64,000 bases of DNA from Bog-756 sp052143895. Lineage in GTDB: Bacteria; Actinomycetota; Acidimicrobiia; Acidimicrobiales; RAAP-2. The notes under the pieces are model-generated. The model was not told the origin of the DNA, ran no database searches, and saw only the letters and a list, made by a program, of their open reading frames with translations. The position numbers and the translations under genes were made by a program. The DNA is taken from assembly GCA_052143895.1 (NCBI GenBank), contig JBKQRT010000296.1, positions 14,947 through 78,946 of the forward strand, read 5' to 3'. Shown here in pieces: positions 1 to 6,871 of the stretch (position 1 is its first letter; each line of letters starts with the position of its first letter).

Positions 1-377
1 AGCGCCTGGCCAAGCTGATCGAAGCGGGGTACGCGCCGGTCTCGATCGCCGCAGCCATGGCGTCGGTGCGGGTCTGGGCCTACTGCGTGACCGGCTACCT
101 GACCGAGGGAACGGCCACGACCTGGGGCTACCAGCTGGCCGGCGCCGAGATCGAACAGACGTCCAAGGCCCACATGGCCGTCCGGCGCATCGCCCGCGAG
201 CGGGTCCGGGCCCAGCTGGGCGGGGACTCGCTGCACGGCGCCTCGATGACCTCCTCGGAGCGCGAGCTCGGGGAGGGGGACGCCGAGTTCCTCTGCGTCC
301 TCCGTGGAAACCGGGTCCGGCGGTTCAAGGGCTTCGACCCGATGCCCGCGCCACAGCCCACGGTGCGGTTGCTGTGA
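1..377 (+). CDS. YbjQ-like putative heavy-metal-binding protein, 5' end outside window
   Basis: The reading frame is open from base 3 and ends in TGA at 375-377, so only the last ~124 residues are visible and the true start lies upstream. The visible part carries the YbjQ/DUF74-type pattern also seen twice in the next gene: a segment about a residue with poor sequence identity (EAGYAPVSIA), a helix with many Arg/Ala (AVRRIARERVRAQ), then a strand ending in FLCVLRGNRV. I infer it is the C-terminal repeat of a related protein. The stop overlaps the GTG of the next gene by 4 bp, so the two are probably translated together. No enzymatic function is known for these domains; metal binding is a family-level suggestion only. 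Confidence 0.6.
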   Translation, partial: RLAKLIEAGYAPVSIAAAMASVRVWAYCVTGYLTEGTATTWGYQLAGAEIEQTSKAHMAVRRIARERVRAQLGGDSLHGASMTSSERELGEGDAEFLCVLRGNRVRRFKGFDPMPAPQPTVRLL

Positions 378-1249
378 ACGGGCCGTCGTCGCCATCCGAC
401 CCGCTCGGTCCACCGGGGACGCCGGCCGCGGACATCCGGGGCGAAATGGCGGCGGCTGCCGAGGCGCTCGCCCGGGAGGCCGGCGCCTCGTCGACCCGGA
501 TGACGTCGGACCTGTCGATCGACGAGGAGCTCGTCCTCCATTCGATCGGGTGGGAGCCGGTCGAGTTGGTGTGCGGGGTGTCCCTCCACTCGGTGCCGGT
601 GGGGGTGTGGAACTGGGGCCAGGGGGAGATCACCGCGGCCTCGGCCGCCTACGGGAGGTCCTTCGCTGCGGCCACCGAGCGGATCCACCACGAGTGCGCC
701 GCCGCCGGTGGGCACGGTGTGGTCGGTGTCCGCGTCGACTGGGCCGTCCGCCGCCACCACATCGACGTGGTCCTGGTGGGCACGGCCGTGCGACCGCTCG
801 GCGCCGACCGGGTGCCGGCGGCCTCGGTCTTCGTCTCCGACCTGTCCGGCCGCGACTTCACCCTGCTCCAGTCGTCGGGGTGGGCGCCGCTCGGACTAGC
901 CTCGGGAGCCAGCTTCGTCTACGCGCCGCGCCGGTCCATGGGCGCGGCCATGCAGCAGAAGTCCCAGAACATCGAGCTGACCAACTTCACCGAGGCCATG
1001 TACGCTGCCCGGGAGGCGGCCATGGAGCGGATGCAGCAGTCGGCGCTGGCCATGGGCGGGACCGGGGTGGTAGACGTCAAGGTGACCGAGGGCCCGATGG
1101 AGTTCGCCCACCACGCGGTCGGGTTCGGGACCTACGGAACGGTGGTCCGGCTGGTGGCGGACGCCCACCACCGACTGGCGCCCCGGGTGGTGCTCCCGCT
1201 CGACGACGCGATTCGGACGTTCGACGCTGCCTCGCTGCGGGGGAAGTGA
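374..1249 (+). CDS. protein with two YbjQ-like (putative heavy-metal-binding) repeats
   Basis: This 291-residue protein starts with GTG overlapping the previous stop by 4 bp. Two homologous repeats are visible. Repeat 1 spans roughly residues 50-150, with HSIGWEPVELVCGVS followed by GHGVVGVRVDW. Repeat 2 spans roughly residues 155-265, with QSSGWAPLGLASGAS followed by GGTGVVDVKV. Each has the Gly-Trp-x-Pro entry, a long Ala/Arg helix and a Gly-Val-rich strand typical of the YbjQ fold. No signal peptide or membrane segment is seen, so it is probably cytosolic. The upstream partial gene looks like a paralogue, suggesting local duplication. The biochemical role is unknown. Confidence 0.65.
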   Translation: MNGPSSPSDPLGPPGTPAADIRGEMAAAAEALAREAGASSTRMTSDLSIDEELVLHSIGWEPVELVCGVSLHSVPVGVWNWGQGEITAASAAYGRSFAAATERIHHECAAAGGHGVVGVRVDWAVRRHHIDVVLVGTAVRPLGADRVPAASVFVSDLSGRDFTLLQSSGWAPLGLASGASFVYAPRRSMGAAMQQKSQNIELTNFTEAMYAAREAAMERMQQSALAMGGTGVVDVKVTEGPMEFAHHAVGFGTYGTVVRLVADAHHRLAPRVVLPLDDAIRTFDAASLRGK

Positions 1250-1298
1250 CCCCGTCCGGTCGGCCGCACCGAATCGCCCGGACGCCGGGGACCGACGG

Positions 1299-1304
1299 TA
1301 GCGT
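1299..1304 (+). promoter_or_regulatory. -10 hexamer TAGCGT, leaderless-type promoter of the HD-domain gene
   Basis: TAGCGT fits the actinobacterial TANNNT -10 element and ends exactly 6 nt before the ATG at 1311, leaving no room for a ribosome binding site. Transcription would start at or next to the start codon. The same spacing recurs upstream of other genes in this window. Confidence 0.55.
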
Positions 1305-1310
1305 GGTGCG

Positions 1311-1880
1311 ATGACTGGCGACGACGGCGCCCGCATGCACTTCCGGCGGATGGACGAGGGCACAGACGAGGAATTCGGGATCCTCACTCGCGCGCACCAG
1401 CATGCCGTCGAGCGTCTTCCCGACCTCCTCCTCGGCATGCTGACCGAGCTCGAGGGGGACGTGGAGTACCCGATCGACCGGCAGGCCCACAGCCTGCAGG
1501 CGGCCACCCGGGCCTTGCGCGACGGCCGTGACGACGAATACGTCGTGTGCGCACTCTTCCACGACATCGGTGAGGCGCTCGGGCCGTTCAACCACGGCGA
1601 GGTGGCGGCAGCCATCCTGCGGCCGTTCATCAGCGAGGCCAACTACTGGATGCTGGCCCACCACCCGGTGTTCCAGGTCTACTTCTTCGGGCAGCACATC
1701 GGCGTCGACCCCAACGAGCGTGATGCCTACATCACCAGTCCCTACTACGACAGGACCGTCGAGTTCACCGCCTGCTACGACGAGGTCTCGTTCGATCCGG
1801 ACTACCCGAACGAGCCGGTGACCACCTTCGTGCCGATGGTGCGCCGGGTGCTCGACAGGTCCTGGTCGGCTCCCGCCTGA
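1311..1880 (+). CDS. HD-domain protein (PhnZ-like putative metal-dependent hydrolase/oxygenase)
   Basis: The 189-residue product has a single HD domain. A first His in QAHSLQAA is followed by the HD pair in ALFHDIGE and later His residues in FNHGEVAAA and LAHHPVFQ. The order and spacing recall the small HD proteins related to PhnZ and myo-inositol oxygenase, which bind a two-metal centre, but hydrolytic HD proteins cannot be excluded. There are no signal peptide or membrane segments. The start is the ATG at 1311, supported by the TAGCGT hexamer 6 nt upstream. It stands alone, converging on the beta-propeller gene, so context gives no substrate. Confidence 0.65.
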   Translation: MTGDDGARMHFRRMDEGTDEEFGILTRAHQHAVERLPDLLLGMLTELEGDVEYPIDRQAHSLQAATRALRDGRDDEYVVCALFHDIGEALGPFNHGEVAAAILRPFISEANYWMLAHHPVFQVYFFGQHIGVDPNERDAYITSPYYDRTVEFTACYDEVSFDPDYPNEPVTTFVPMVRRVLDRSWSAPA

Positions 1881-1935
1881 ACCCACGGGATCCCGCCGTC
1901 GCCGGCGAGCCCGACGACGTCGACCCCGCTGCCGG

Positions 1936-3507
1936 TCACCCGGTCTGCCCCGAGCGGAGCCGTGCCCGGCGCCGGACCACCCATCCGATCCCGCCGACGA
2001 CCACCAGTGCGCCCACCACGATGTCAGCGAGTGCTCCCGGCGACAACCCGCCGGCGACGGCCGGCGGCGGCGATGGCCGGTGACCGCCGGCACCGGTGGT
2101 GCCGGTGACCGGGGCGCCGGGAGGCAGGGCGCGGAAGGCGACCACCTGGTCGGCGGACGGCGCCAGCAGCAGGCCGTCGCCGACGCTCGGCGTGGGGAAG
2201 TGGTTGGCGGGCACGCCGACGGACGCCTGCTGGCGCACCTCGCCCGTGGCCGGGTCCAGGCCGGAGAGGGTGCCGTCCTGGCCGATGGTCCAGACCAGGC
2301 CGCCGGCCACGATCGGCGGCCCGCCGCCGGCCGCCGATCGCCAGACCAACCGCAGGCCGGGCGGCGTGTCCGTGACCTGGAGCGCCACCGTGCCGCTCTC
2401 GCACGGGAGGTAGACCGTGGACCCGACGACCGCGGCTCCGCCGTCGACGTCCTGGCTGCAGACCGCGGGCAGCTTGGCCAGCTGCCCGCCGATCCCGTCG
2501 AGGTGGGAGCCGTCGAGGAGGTAGGCGATCCGGGACTTGCCGGCGATGACCACCTGGTCACCGGCGAGGAGGACCGGTGCCATCGAGAAGTCGAGATCGT
2601 GGCGGTTGTCCGACGCCCAGGTGGTCGGCGCGAAGAACTGGAGCAGCTGCAGCGACGCCGAGAGCTCGAGCACCGAGTCGCTGTCGTCGTACGGGTGGTC
2701 CGGAGACGTGACCGAGCCGTTGCCGGTGCTCACCCAGATGTCGCCGGCGGCGTCCACCGTCGGTGCCGCGCCACCCATCCAGACGGCACCCTGCAACTCG
2801 CCGGGACCGTCGTCGACGGCGAAGTTCCTCGGGGTCCCACCGCGCTCGCCAACCGCCACCACCCAACCCTGGTAGGTGGCGCAGTCTCCGTAGTTGCCGC
2901 CGAACCCGAAGACGACCTGGCCGGCAGCGAGGGTGAGCCCGGTCCGCTGCAGGATGGCGGCGGGATCGGCGCCCGGTGGGTCGACGTCCGTGGCGACCTC
3001 GACCCGGCCCGTGCCGGCGTCGAGGCCGATCAGCCGGTGGGTGGGCCTACCCGATACCAGTTCGTCGGCCACGACGAACAGCTCGTCGCTCCCGGTGTCG
3101 AGCACCGGCGTTCCGGTCACCCCCACCGTGGGAGCGATGTCCCCGCAGGGCAGGAGGCCCGCCGGCACCGGCGTCCCGAGGTGGGTCGACCAGATGACGG
3201 CTCCCGTGGCGCCCGACAGTGCCGTCACCGTGTCGGCCTCGGTGGCCACGAACACCCGGCCGCCGACGACGAGCGGCTCGCCATAGAGCTGGCCGGCGAG
3301 GACCGGCGAGGTCCACACGCGCGACGCGGTGTCCACGGCGGCGGCGGCCGTCGTCGTCCCACTGCCGGCGGGGTCGTGGTGGTACACGGTCCACGCTCCG
3401 GGGTCCAACCCGGGGCCCTGGCCGGCGGTCTGGGCACCGGCGACGCCCGGCGCGCCGGCCACGAGTGCCGTGGCGACGATCACAACGGCCAGGAGGCGGG
3501 CGACCAC
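1936..3507 (-). CDS. secreted, C-terminally anchored PQQ-like beta-propeller protein
   Basis: I start this gene at the GTG at 3507, not at the more upstream in-frame start, because the former gives a clean signal peptide (VARLLAVVIVATALVAG, then GAQ) and avoids overlapping the neighbour. The ~520-residue mature part contains repeated PQQ-like blades such as VWTSPVLAG, TGAVIWSTHLG, WVSTGNGSV and VWTIGQDGTLSGLDPATGEV. Near the C-terminus a hydrophobic stretch (IVVGALVVVGGIGWVV) followed by Arg-rich residues looks like a membrane anchor, so the propeller faces outside. The Trp-docking repeats suggest a protein-interaction scaffold. No quinoprotein dehydrogenase catalytic residues are evident, so an enzymatic role is not claimed. 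Confidence 0.7.
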   Translation of the reverse strand: MVARLLAVVIVATALVAGAPGVAGAQTAGQGPGLDPGAWTVYHHDPAGSGTTTAAAAVDTASRVWTSPVLAGQLYGEPLVVGGRVFVATEADTVTALSGATGAVIWSTHLGTPVPAGLLPCGDIAPTVGVTGTPVLDTGSDELFVVADELVSGRPTHRLIGLDAGTGRVEVATDVDPPGADPAAILQRTGLTLAAGQVVFGFGGNYGDCATYQGWVVAVGERGGTPRNFAVDDGPGELQGAVWMGGAAPTVDAAGDIWVSTGNGSVTSPDHPYDDSDSVLELSASLQLLQFFAPTTWASDNRHDLDFSMAPVLLAGDQVVIAGKSRIAYLLDGSHLDGIGGQLAKLPAVCSQDVDGGAAVVGSTVYLPCESGTVALQVTDTPPGLRLVWRSAAGGGPPIVAGGLVWTIGQDGTLSGLDPATGEVRQQASVGVPANHFPTPSVGDGLLLAPSADQVVAFRALPPGAPVTGTTGAGGHRPSPPPAVAGGLSPGALADIVVGALVVVGGIGWVVRRRARLRSGQTG

Positions 3508-3532
3508 CGCCCCGAGGCTAGCGATCGGTTGC

Positions 3533-4108
3533 CTACGCCACGGCGGGGCCCTGACGGCGCACGCGCTCGACGGCCTCCATGGCCGTCCGGAGCTCGCCCA
3601 GCCACTGGTCGGCATTGGCGGCCACCAGCTTCACGCACCACGCCAGCGCGTCAGACCGGCTGCGGGCCACCCCGCTGTCGACCAGGGTGTCGAGTACCCG
3701 GCGCTCGGGTTGGCGGAGGCGGGTCATCACCGGCACCGACAGGTTGGTGAACACCGTGGCGGTCTCCCCCGCCTCGGCCCCCCAGGCGACGCTACGCCCG
3801 AAGCGGTGCTCCGCCTCCCGGGCGATCGCCATCCGCTCGTGGCGGGTCTCCTCGCGGAAGCGGGTGATCCTCCCCGCCTCCGCCGCCGACCGGGACGTCG
3901 GGTCGTCCCCCTCCGGCAGATCGTCCACGGCCAGCCGACCGACCACCAGGATCTCGTCCCGGTCCACGGTGACCGTCGGTGGACCCTCGAACCACCCACC
4001 CGGCAACCGGCCGGCCAACCAACCCTCCAGCCCGTCCACCGCCGGGCGTTCCTCGGCCGTCGGCCCTCCTGGACCGCGCCGCCGTCCACTCGCTGCTGTC
4101 CCGCTCAT
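3533..4108 (-). CDS. putative ribbon-helix-helix-type DNA-binding protein
   Basis: The ATG at 4108 is preceded by GAGGAG at a good spacing, which fixes a 191-residue product. The first half is Pro/Gly-rich with a strand-rich segment (TVTVDRDEILVVGRL). The last ~60 residues look like a ribbon-helix-helix module: a short strand (VFTNLSVPV), a helix (QPERRVLDTLVDSG), the turn VARSRSDAL and a second helix (AWCVKLVAANAD). This pattern is common in ParD/CopG-like repressors, but overall similarity to a named family is not recognised. A perfect palindrome lies 22 bp upstream of the start in AT-rich DNA, so autoregulation is a reasonable inference. No toxin gene is adjacent. Confidence 0.5.
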   Translation of the reverse strand: MSGTAASGRRRGPGGPTAEERPAVDGLEGWLAGRLPGGWFEGPPTVTVDRDEILVVGRLAVDDLPEGDDPTSRSAAEAGRITRFREETRHERMAIAREAEHRFGRSVAWGAEAGETATVFTNLSVPVMTRLRQPERRVLDTLVDSGVARSRSDALAWCVKLVAANADQWLGELRTAMEAVERVRRQGPAVA

Positions 4109-4130
4109 CGGTCGCTCCTCTGCGTCGGTG

Positions 4131-4149
4131 GTAATGATTACATCATTAC
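4131..4149. promoter_or_regulatory. palindromic operator-like site upstream of the RHH-type gene
   Basis: GTAATGAT and ATCATTAC form perfect 8-bp arms around a 3-bp TAC spacer. The site sits in an AT-rich island (about 4126-4176) that contrasts with the GC-rich surroundings, directly upstream of the putative regulator. Arm length and location fit a dimeric repressor operator overlapping the promoter. Confidence 0.6.
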
Positions 4150-4207
4150 AGTAGTACAAGAATTATGATCGACGTGCGCGGTGACCGAACCGGGGCACGG
4201 GAGCCGT

Positions 4208-5341
4208 TCAGCCGGCGAGCGCGGCGGTCACCACCTCCCCGATGCGGTCGACCTCGAGGAGGAACCCGTCGTGGCCGAAGACCGAGTCGATGACGACGAC
4301 CGGTCGGTCGCCGGGCAGGTGGCGGACCAGCTCCTCCTGGAGACCGAGCGGGTACAGGCGATCGGAGGTGATGCCGGCCACGGTGACCTCGGCCCGCACC
4401 GACGCGAGGGCTCGGGCCACCCCGCCGCGGCCCCTCCCCACGTCGTGGAGGTTCATCGCCTCGCTCAGCACCAGGTAGGAGTTGGGGTCGAACCGTCGGG
4501 CCAGCTTGTCCCCGTGATACTCGAGGTACGACTCGACGGCGAAGCGCCCGCCCTTCAGCGGGTCCTCCTCCGCCTGGGCGCTCCGGCCGAAGCGTCTCTC
4601 GAACTCTAGGCCCGTGCGGTAGCTGATCTGTCCGATCCCGCGGGCGAGCGCCAGGCCCGTCGAGGGTCGGGCCCCCGTGGCGTAGTAGTCGCCACCGGCA
4701 AATGCCGGATCCGAGCGGATGGCCCGTCCCTGGAGCGAGCAGAGCCCGATCTGTTCGGCGGTGGCCGCCGCCCCCACCGCCAGCACCACAGCACGGCCCA
4801 CCCGCTCCGGGTACTCGACGCACCACTCGAGCACCCGCATGCCGCCCATCGATCCGCCGATCACGGCCGCCCACCGGTCGATGCCCAGGTGATCGGCGAG
4901 GCCGGCTTCCACCCAGACCTGATCGCGGATGGTCACCACCGGGAACCGGGCGCCGTAGGGCAAGCCGTTCGACGCCGGCGAGGCCGGGCCGGTGGTCCCC
5001 TGGCAGCCACCGAGCACGTTGGGGCACACCACGAAGTACCGATCGGTGTCGATCGGGGCCCCGGGGCCGATCAGTGCGGCCCACCATCCGGCCGAGGGAT
5101 GCCCGGGCCCGGCCGGCCCGGCCGCGTGCGAGTCGCCGGTCAGGGCGTGGAGGACGAGGAGCGCGTTGCCACGGTCGGGGTTGAGCGCACCCCAGGTCTC
5201 ATACGCCACCGTCACCTCGGGGAGCGAGCCCCCGCCCTCGAGGTCCAGCGCCGGACGGTCGCCGCCGAAGACCCTGGCGAACCGTCGGCCGCCCGCGTCG
5301 TCCCCCGGCAGCCAGACACCCGGGTACGGGCTGCGGGTCAC
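4208..5341 (-). CDS. metX: homoserine O-acetyltransferase (MetX)
   Basis: MetX transfers an acyl group from acyl-CoA to homoserine, giving the substrate of MetY in transsulfuration-independent methionine synthesis. The 377-residue protein has the alpha/beta-hydrolase layout: an oxyanion-side HALTGDSHA, the nucleophile elbow VIGGSMGGM, a C-terminal Asp (VVVIDSVFG) and the catalytic His in GHDGFL. The conserved ARRFDPNSYL segment is typical of MetX. I start at the GTG at 5341, which overlaps the metY stop by 4 bp (GTGA), indicating translational coupling. A longer upstream reading frame is only shadow inside metY. Whether acetyl- or succinyl-CoA is used cannot be read from sequence alone. Confidence 0.92.
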   Translation of the reverse strand: MTRSPYPGVWLPGDDAGGRRFARVFGGDRPALDLEGGGSLPEVTVAYETWGALNPDRGNALLVLHALTGDSHAAGPAGPGHPSAGWWAALIGPGAPIDTDRYFVVCPNVLGGCQGTTGPASPASNGLPYGARFPVVTIRDQVWVEAGLADHLGIDRWAAVIGGSMGGMRVLEWCVEYPERVGRAVVLAVGAAATAEQIGLCSLQGRAIRSDPAFAGGDYYATGARPSTGLALARGIGQISYRTGLEFERRFGRSAQAEEDPLKGGRFAVESYLEYHGDKLARRFDPNSYLVLSEAMNLHDVGRGRGGVARALASVRAEVTVAGITSDRLYPLGLQEELVRHLPGDRPVVVIDSVFGHDGFLLEVDRIGEVVTAALAG

Positions 5342-6636
5342 GCCCCTTTGACGGCGCGGAACCCGGCTTCGAGGTCGGCGAGAATGTCCTCGATGGACTC
5401 GAGTCCGATGCACAGGCGCACCAGGTCGGGGGTGACCCCGGCCGTGAGCTGCTCCGCCTCGTTCAGCTGCGAGTGGGTGGTCGACGCCGGATGGATGGCC
5501 AGGCTGCGGACGTCGCCGACGTTCGCCAGGTGGCTGAACAGCTCGAGCCCTTCGATGAACGTGCGACCCGCCTCGGCACCGCCCTTGATGCCGAAGGCCA
5601 GGATGGCGCCGCCCCCGTTGGGGAGGTACCGCCGCTGGCGCTCGTGCCACGGGCTCGAGGCGAGCCCGGGGTACGCGACCCATTCCACCTCGTCCCTCGC
5701 CTCCAGCCAGCCGGCCACCGTGGTGGCGTTCTGCACGTGACGCTCCATGCGGAGGCTAAGGGTCTCCAGGCCCTGGAGGAAGAGGAAGGAATTGAGCGGC
5801 GCGATGGCCGGCCCGGTGTCACGCAGGTACTGCAGCCGGGCCTTGAGCACGAACCGGGCCGGAAAGAGAGCTTCGGGCAGCTGGCCGAAGACCAGCCCGT
5901 GGTAGCTGGGGTCGGGTTCGGTGAAGCCCGGGAACCTGCCGCTGCCCTCGTAGTCGAACAACCCCCCGTCGACGATGACCCCGCCGATCGAAGTGCCGTG
6001 ACCGCCGATGAACTTGGTGGCCGAGTGGACCACGATGTCGGCCCCGTGCCGGAGGGGCTGGGCCAGGTACGGACTCGCCAGGGTGTTGTCCACCACGAGG
6101 GGGACGTGGTGCTCGTGGGCGATGGCCGACACGTGCTCGAAGTCGAGCACGTCTCCCTTCGGGTTGCCGAGGGTCTCGGCATAGAAGGCCTTGGTGGTGG
6201 GCCGGACGGCGGCCCGCCAGGCGTCGAGGTCGTCGGGGTCATCGACGAAGGTCACGTCCACCCCGAACTTGGGCAGCGTGTAGTGCAGCAGGTTGTACGT
6301 CCCGCCGTAGAGGGACGCCGACGACACCACGTGGCCGCCGTTCTCCGCCAAATTGAGGAGCGTGATGGTCTCGGCCGCCTGACCGCTGGCCACAGCCAGG
6401 GCCGCCACCCCTCCCTCCAGCGCGGCCACGCGCTCCTCGAAGACCGCCTGGGTCGGGTTCATGATCCGGGTGTAGATGTTGCCGAGCTCCTCGAGCCCGA
6501 AGAGCGCGGCGGCGTGAGCCGTGTCGCGGAAGGTGTAACTGGTGGTCTGGTAGATGGGCACGGCCCGGGCCCCGGTGGTGGGGTCCGGCGCGGCGCCGGC
6601 GTGGATCTGGCGGGTCTCAAAACCCCACTCGGGCAT
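5338..6636 (-). CDS. metY: O-acetylhomoserine sulfhydrylase (MetY)
   Basis: This PLP enzyme joins O-acetylhomoserine with sulfide to make homocysteine. The 432-residue product shows the family's N-terminal GFETRQIHAG, the glycine-rich cofactor loop (VASGQAAETI) and the Schiff-base lysine in HSATKFIGGHG. The ATG at 6636 is chosen because AAGGAGG lies just upstream; the longer in-frame start lacks support. It is first in an operon with metX (4-bp overlap). An operator-like inverted repeat lies inside its promoter region, so sulfur- or methionine-responsive repression is plausible. The product feeds the SAM cycle together with ahcY at 11.7 kb. Confidence 0.93.
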   Translation of the reverse strand: MPEWGFETRQIHAGAAPDPTTGARAVPIYQTTSYTFRDTAHAAALFGLEELGNIYTRIMNPTQAVFEERVAALEGGVAALAVASGQAAETITLLNLAENGGHVVSSASLYGGTYNLLHYTLPKFGVDVTFVDDPDDLDAWRAAVRPTTKAFYAETLGNPKGDVLDFEHVSAIAHEHHVPLVVDNTLASPYLAQPLRHGADIVVHSATKFIGGHGTSIGGVIVDGGLFDYEGSGRFPGFTEPDPSYHGLVFGQLPEALFPARFVLKARLQYLRDTGPAIAPLNSFLFLQGLETLSLRMERHVQNATTVAGWLEARDEVEWVAYPGLASSPWHERQRRYLPNGGGAILAFGIKGGAEAGRTFIEGLELFSHLANVGDVRSLAIHPASTTHSQLNEAEQLTAGVTPDLVRLCIGLESIEDILADLEAGFRAVKGA

Positions 6637-6704
6637 GGCTGCGGCCTCCTTGACGGTGCTTCCGGCGTGTCGGTCGCCGGAACGCGAGCCGCATCGCCGT
6701 CTCC

Positions 6705-6733
6705 ATCCTGGCAAATATGACTTATTTGGTCAA
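6705..6733 (-). promoter_or_regulatory. metYX promoter with embedded operator-like inverted repeat
   Basis: Reading the minus strand, TTGACC (6733-6728) is followed after 17 bp by CAGGAT (6710-6705), a plausible -35/-10 pair. The spacer contains AAATA-N5-TATTT (6713-6727), a perfect inverted repeat in otherwise GC-rich DNA. A regulator bound there would block polymerase. AT-rich repeats of this kind are bound by Rrf2-type sulfur regulators, but the protein involved is unknown. Confidence 0.5.
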
Positions 6734-6871
6734 CTTTCGCTCCGGCGCCGGGTCCTCCGGCGATCCGCGTCATCGATCATGGCACGGCGGCGCGATGGCA
6801 CCGGTGGGTCGGCCGGGCAGCCGGGTGGCGATGCCTCTTCGAGTGATGCCGTCACTATCTTGGGCCGCTGC

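Noticed and set aside
6637..6780. SAM riboswitch upstream of metY
   Set aside because: The leader is too short and no SAM-type core was seen; the inverted repeat in the promoter fits protein control.
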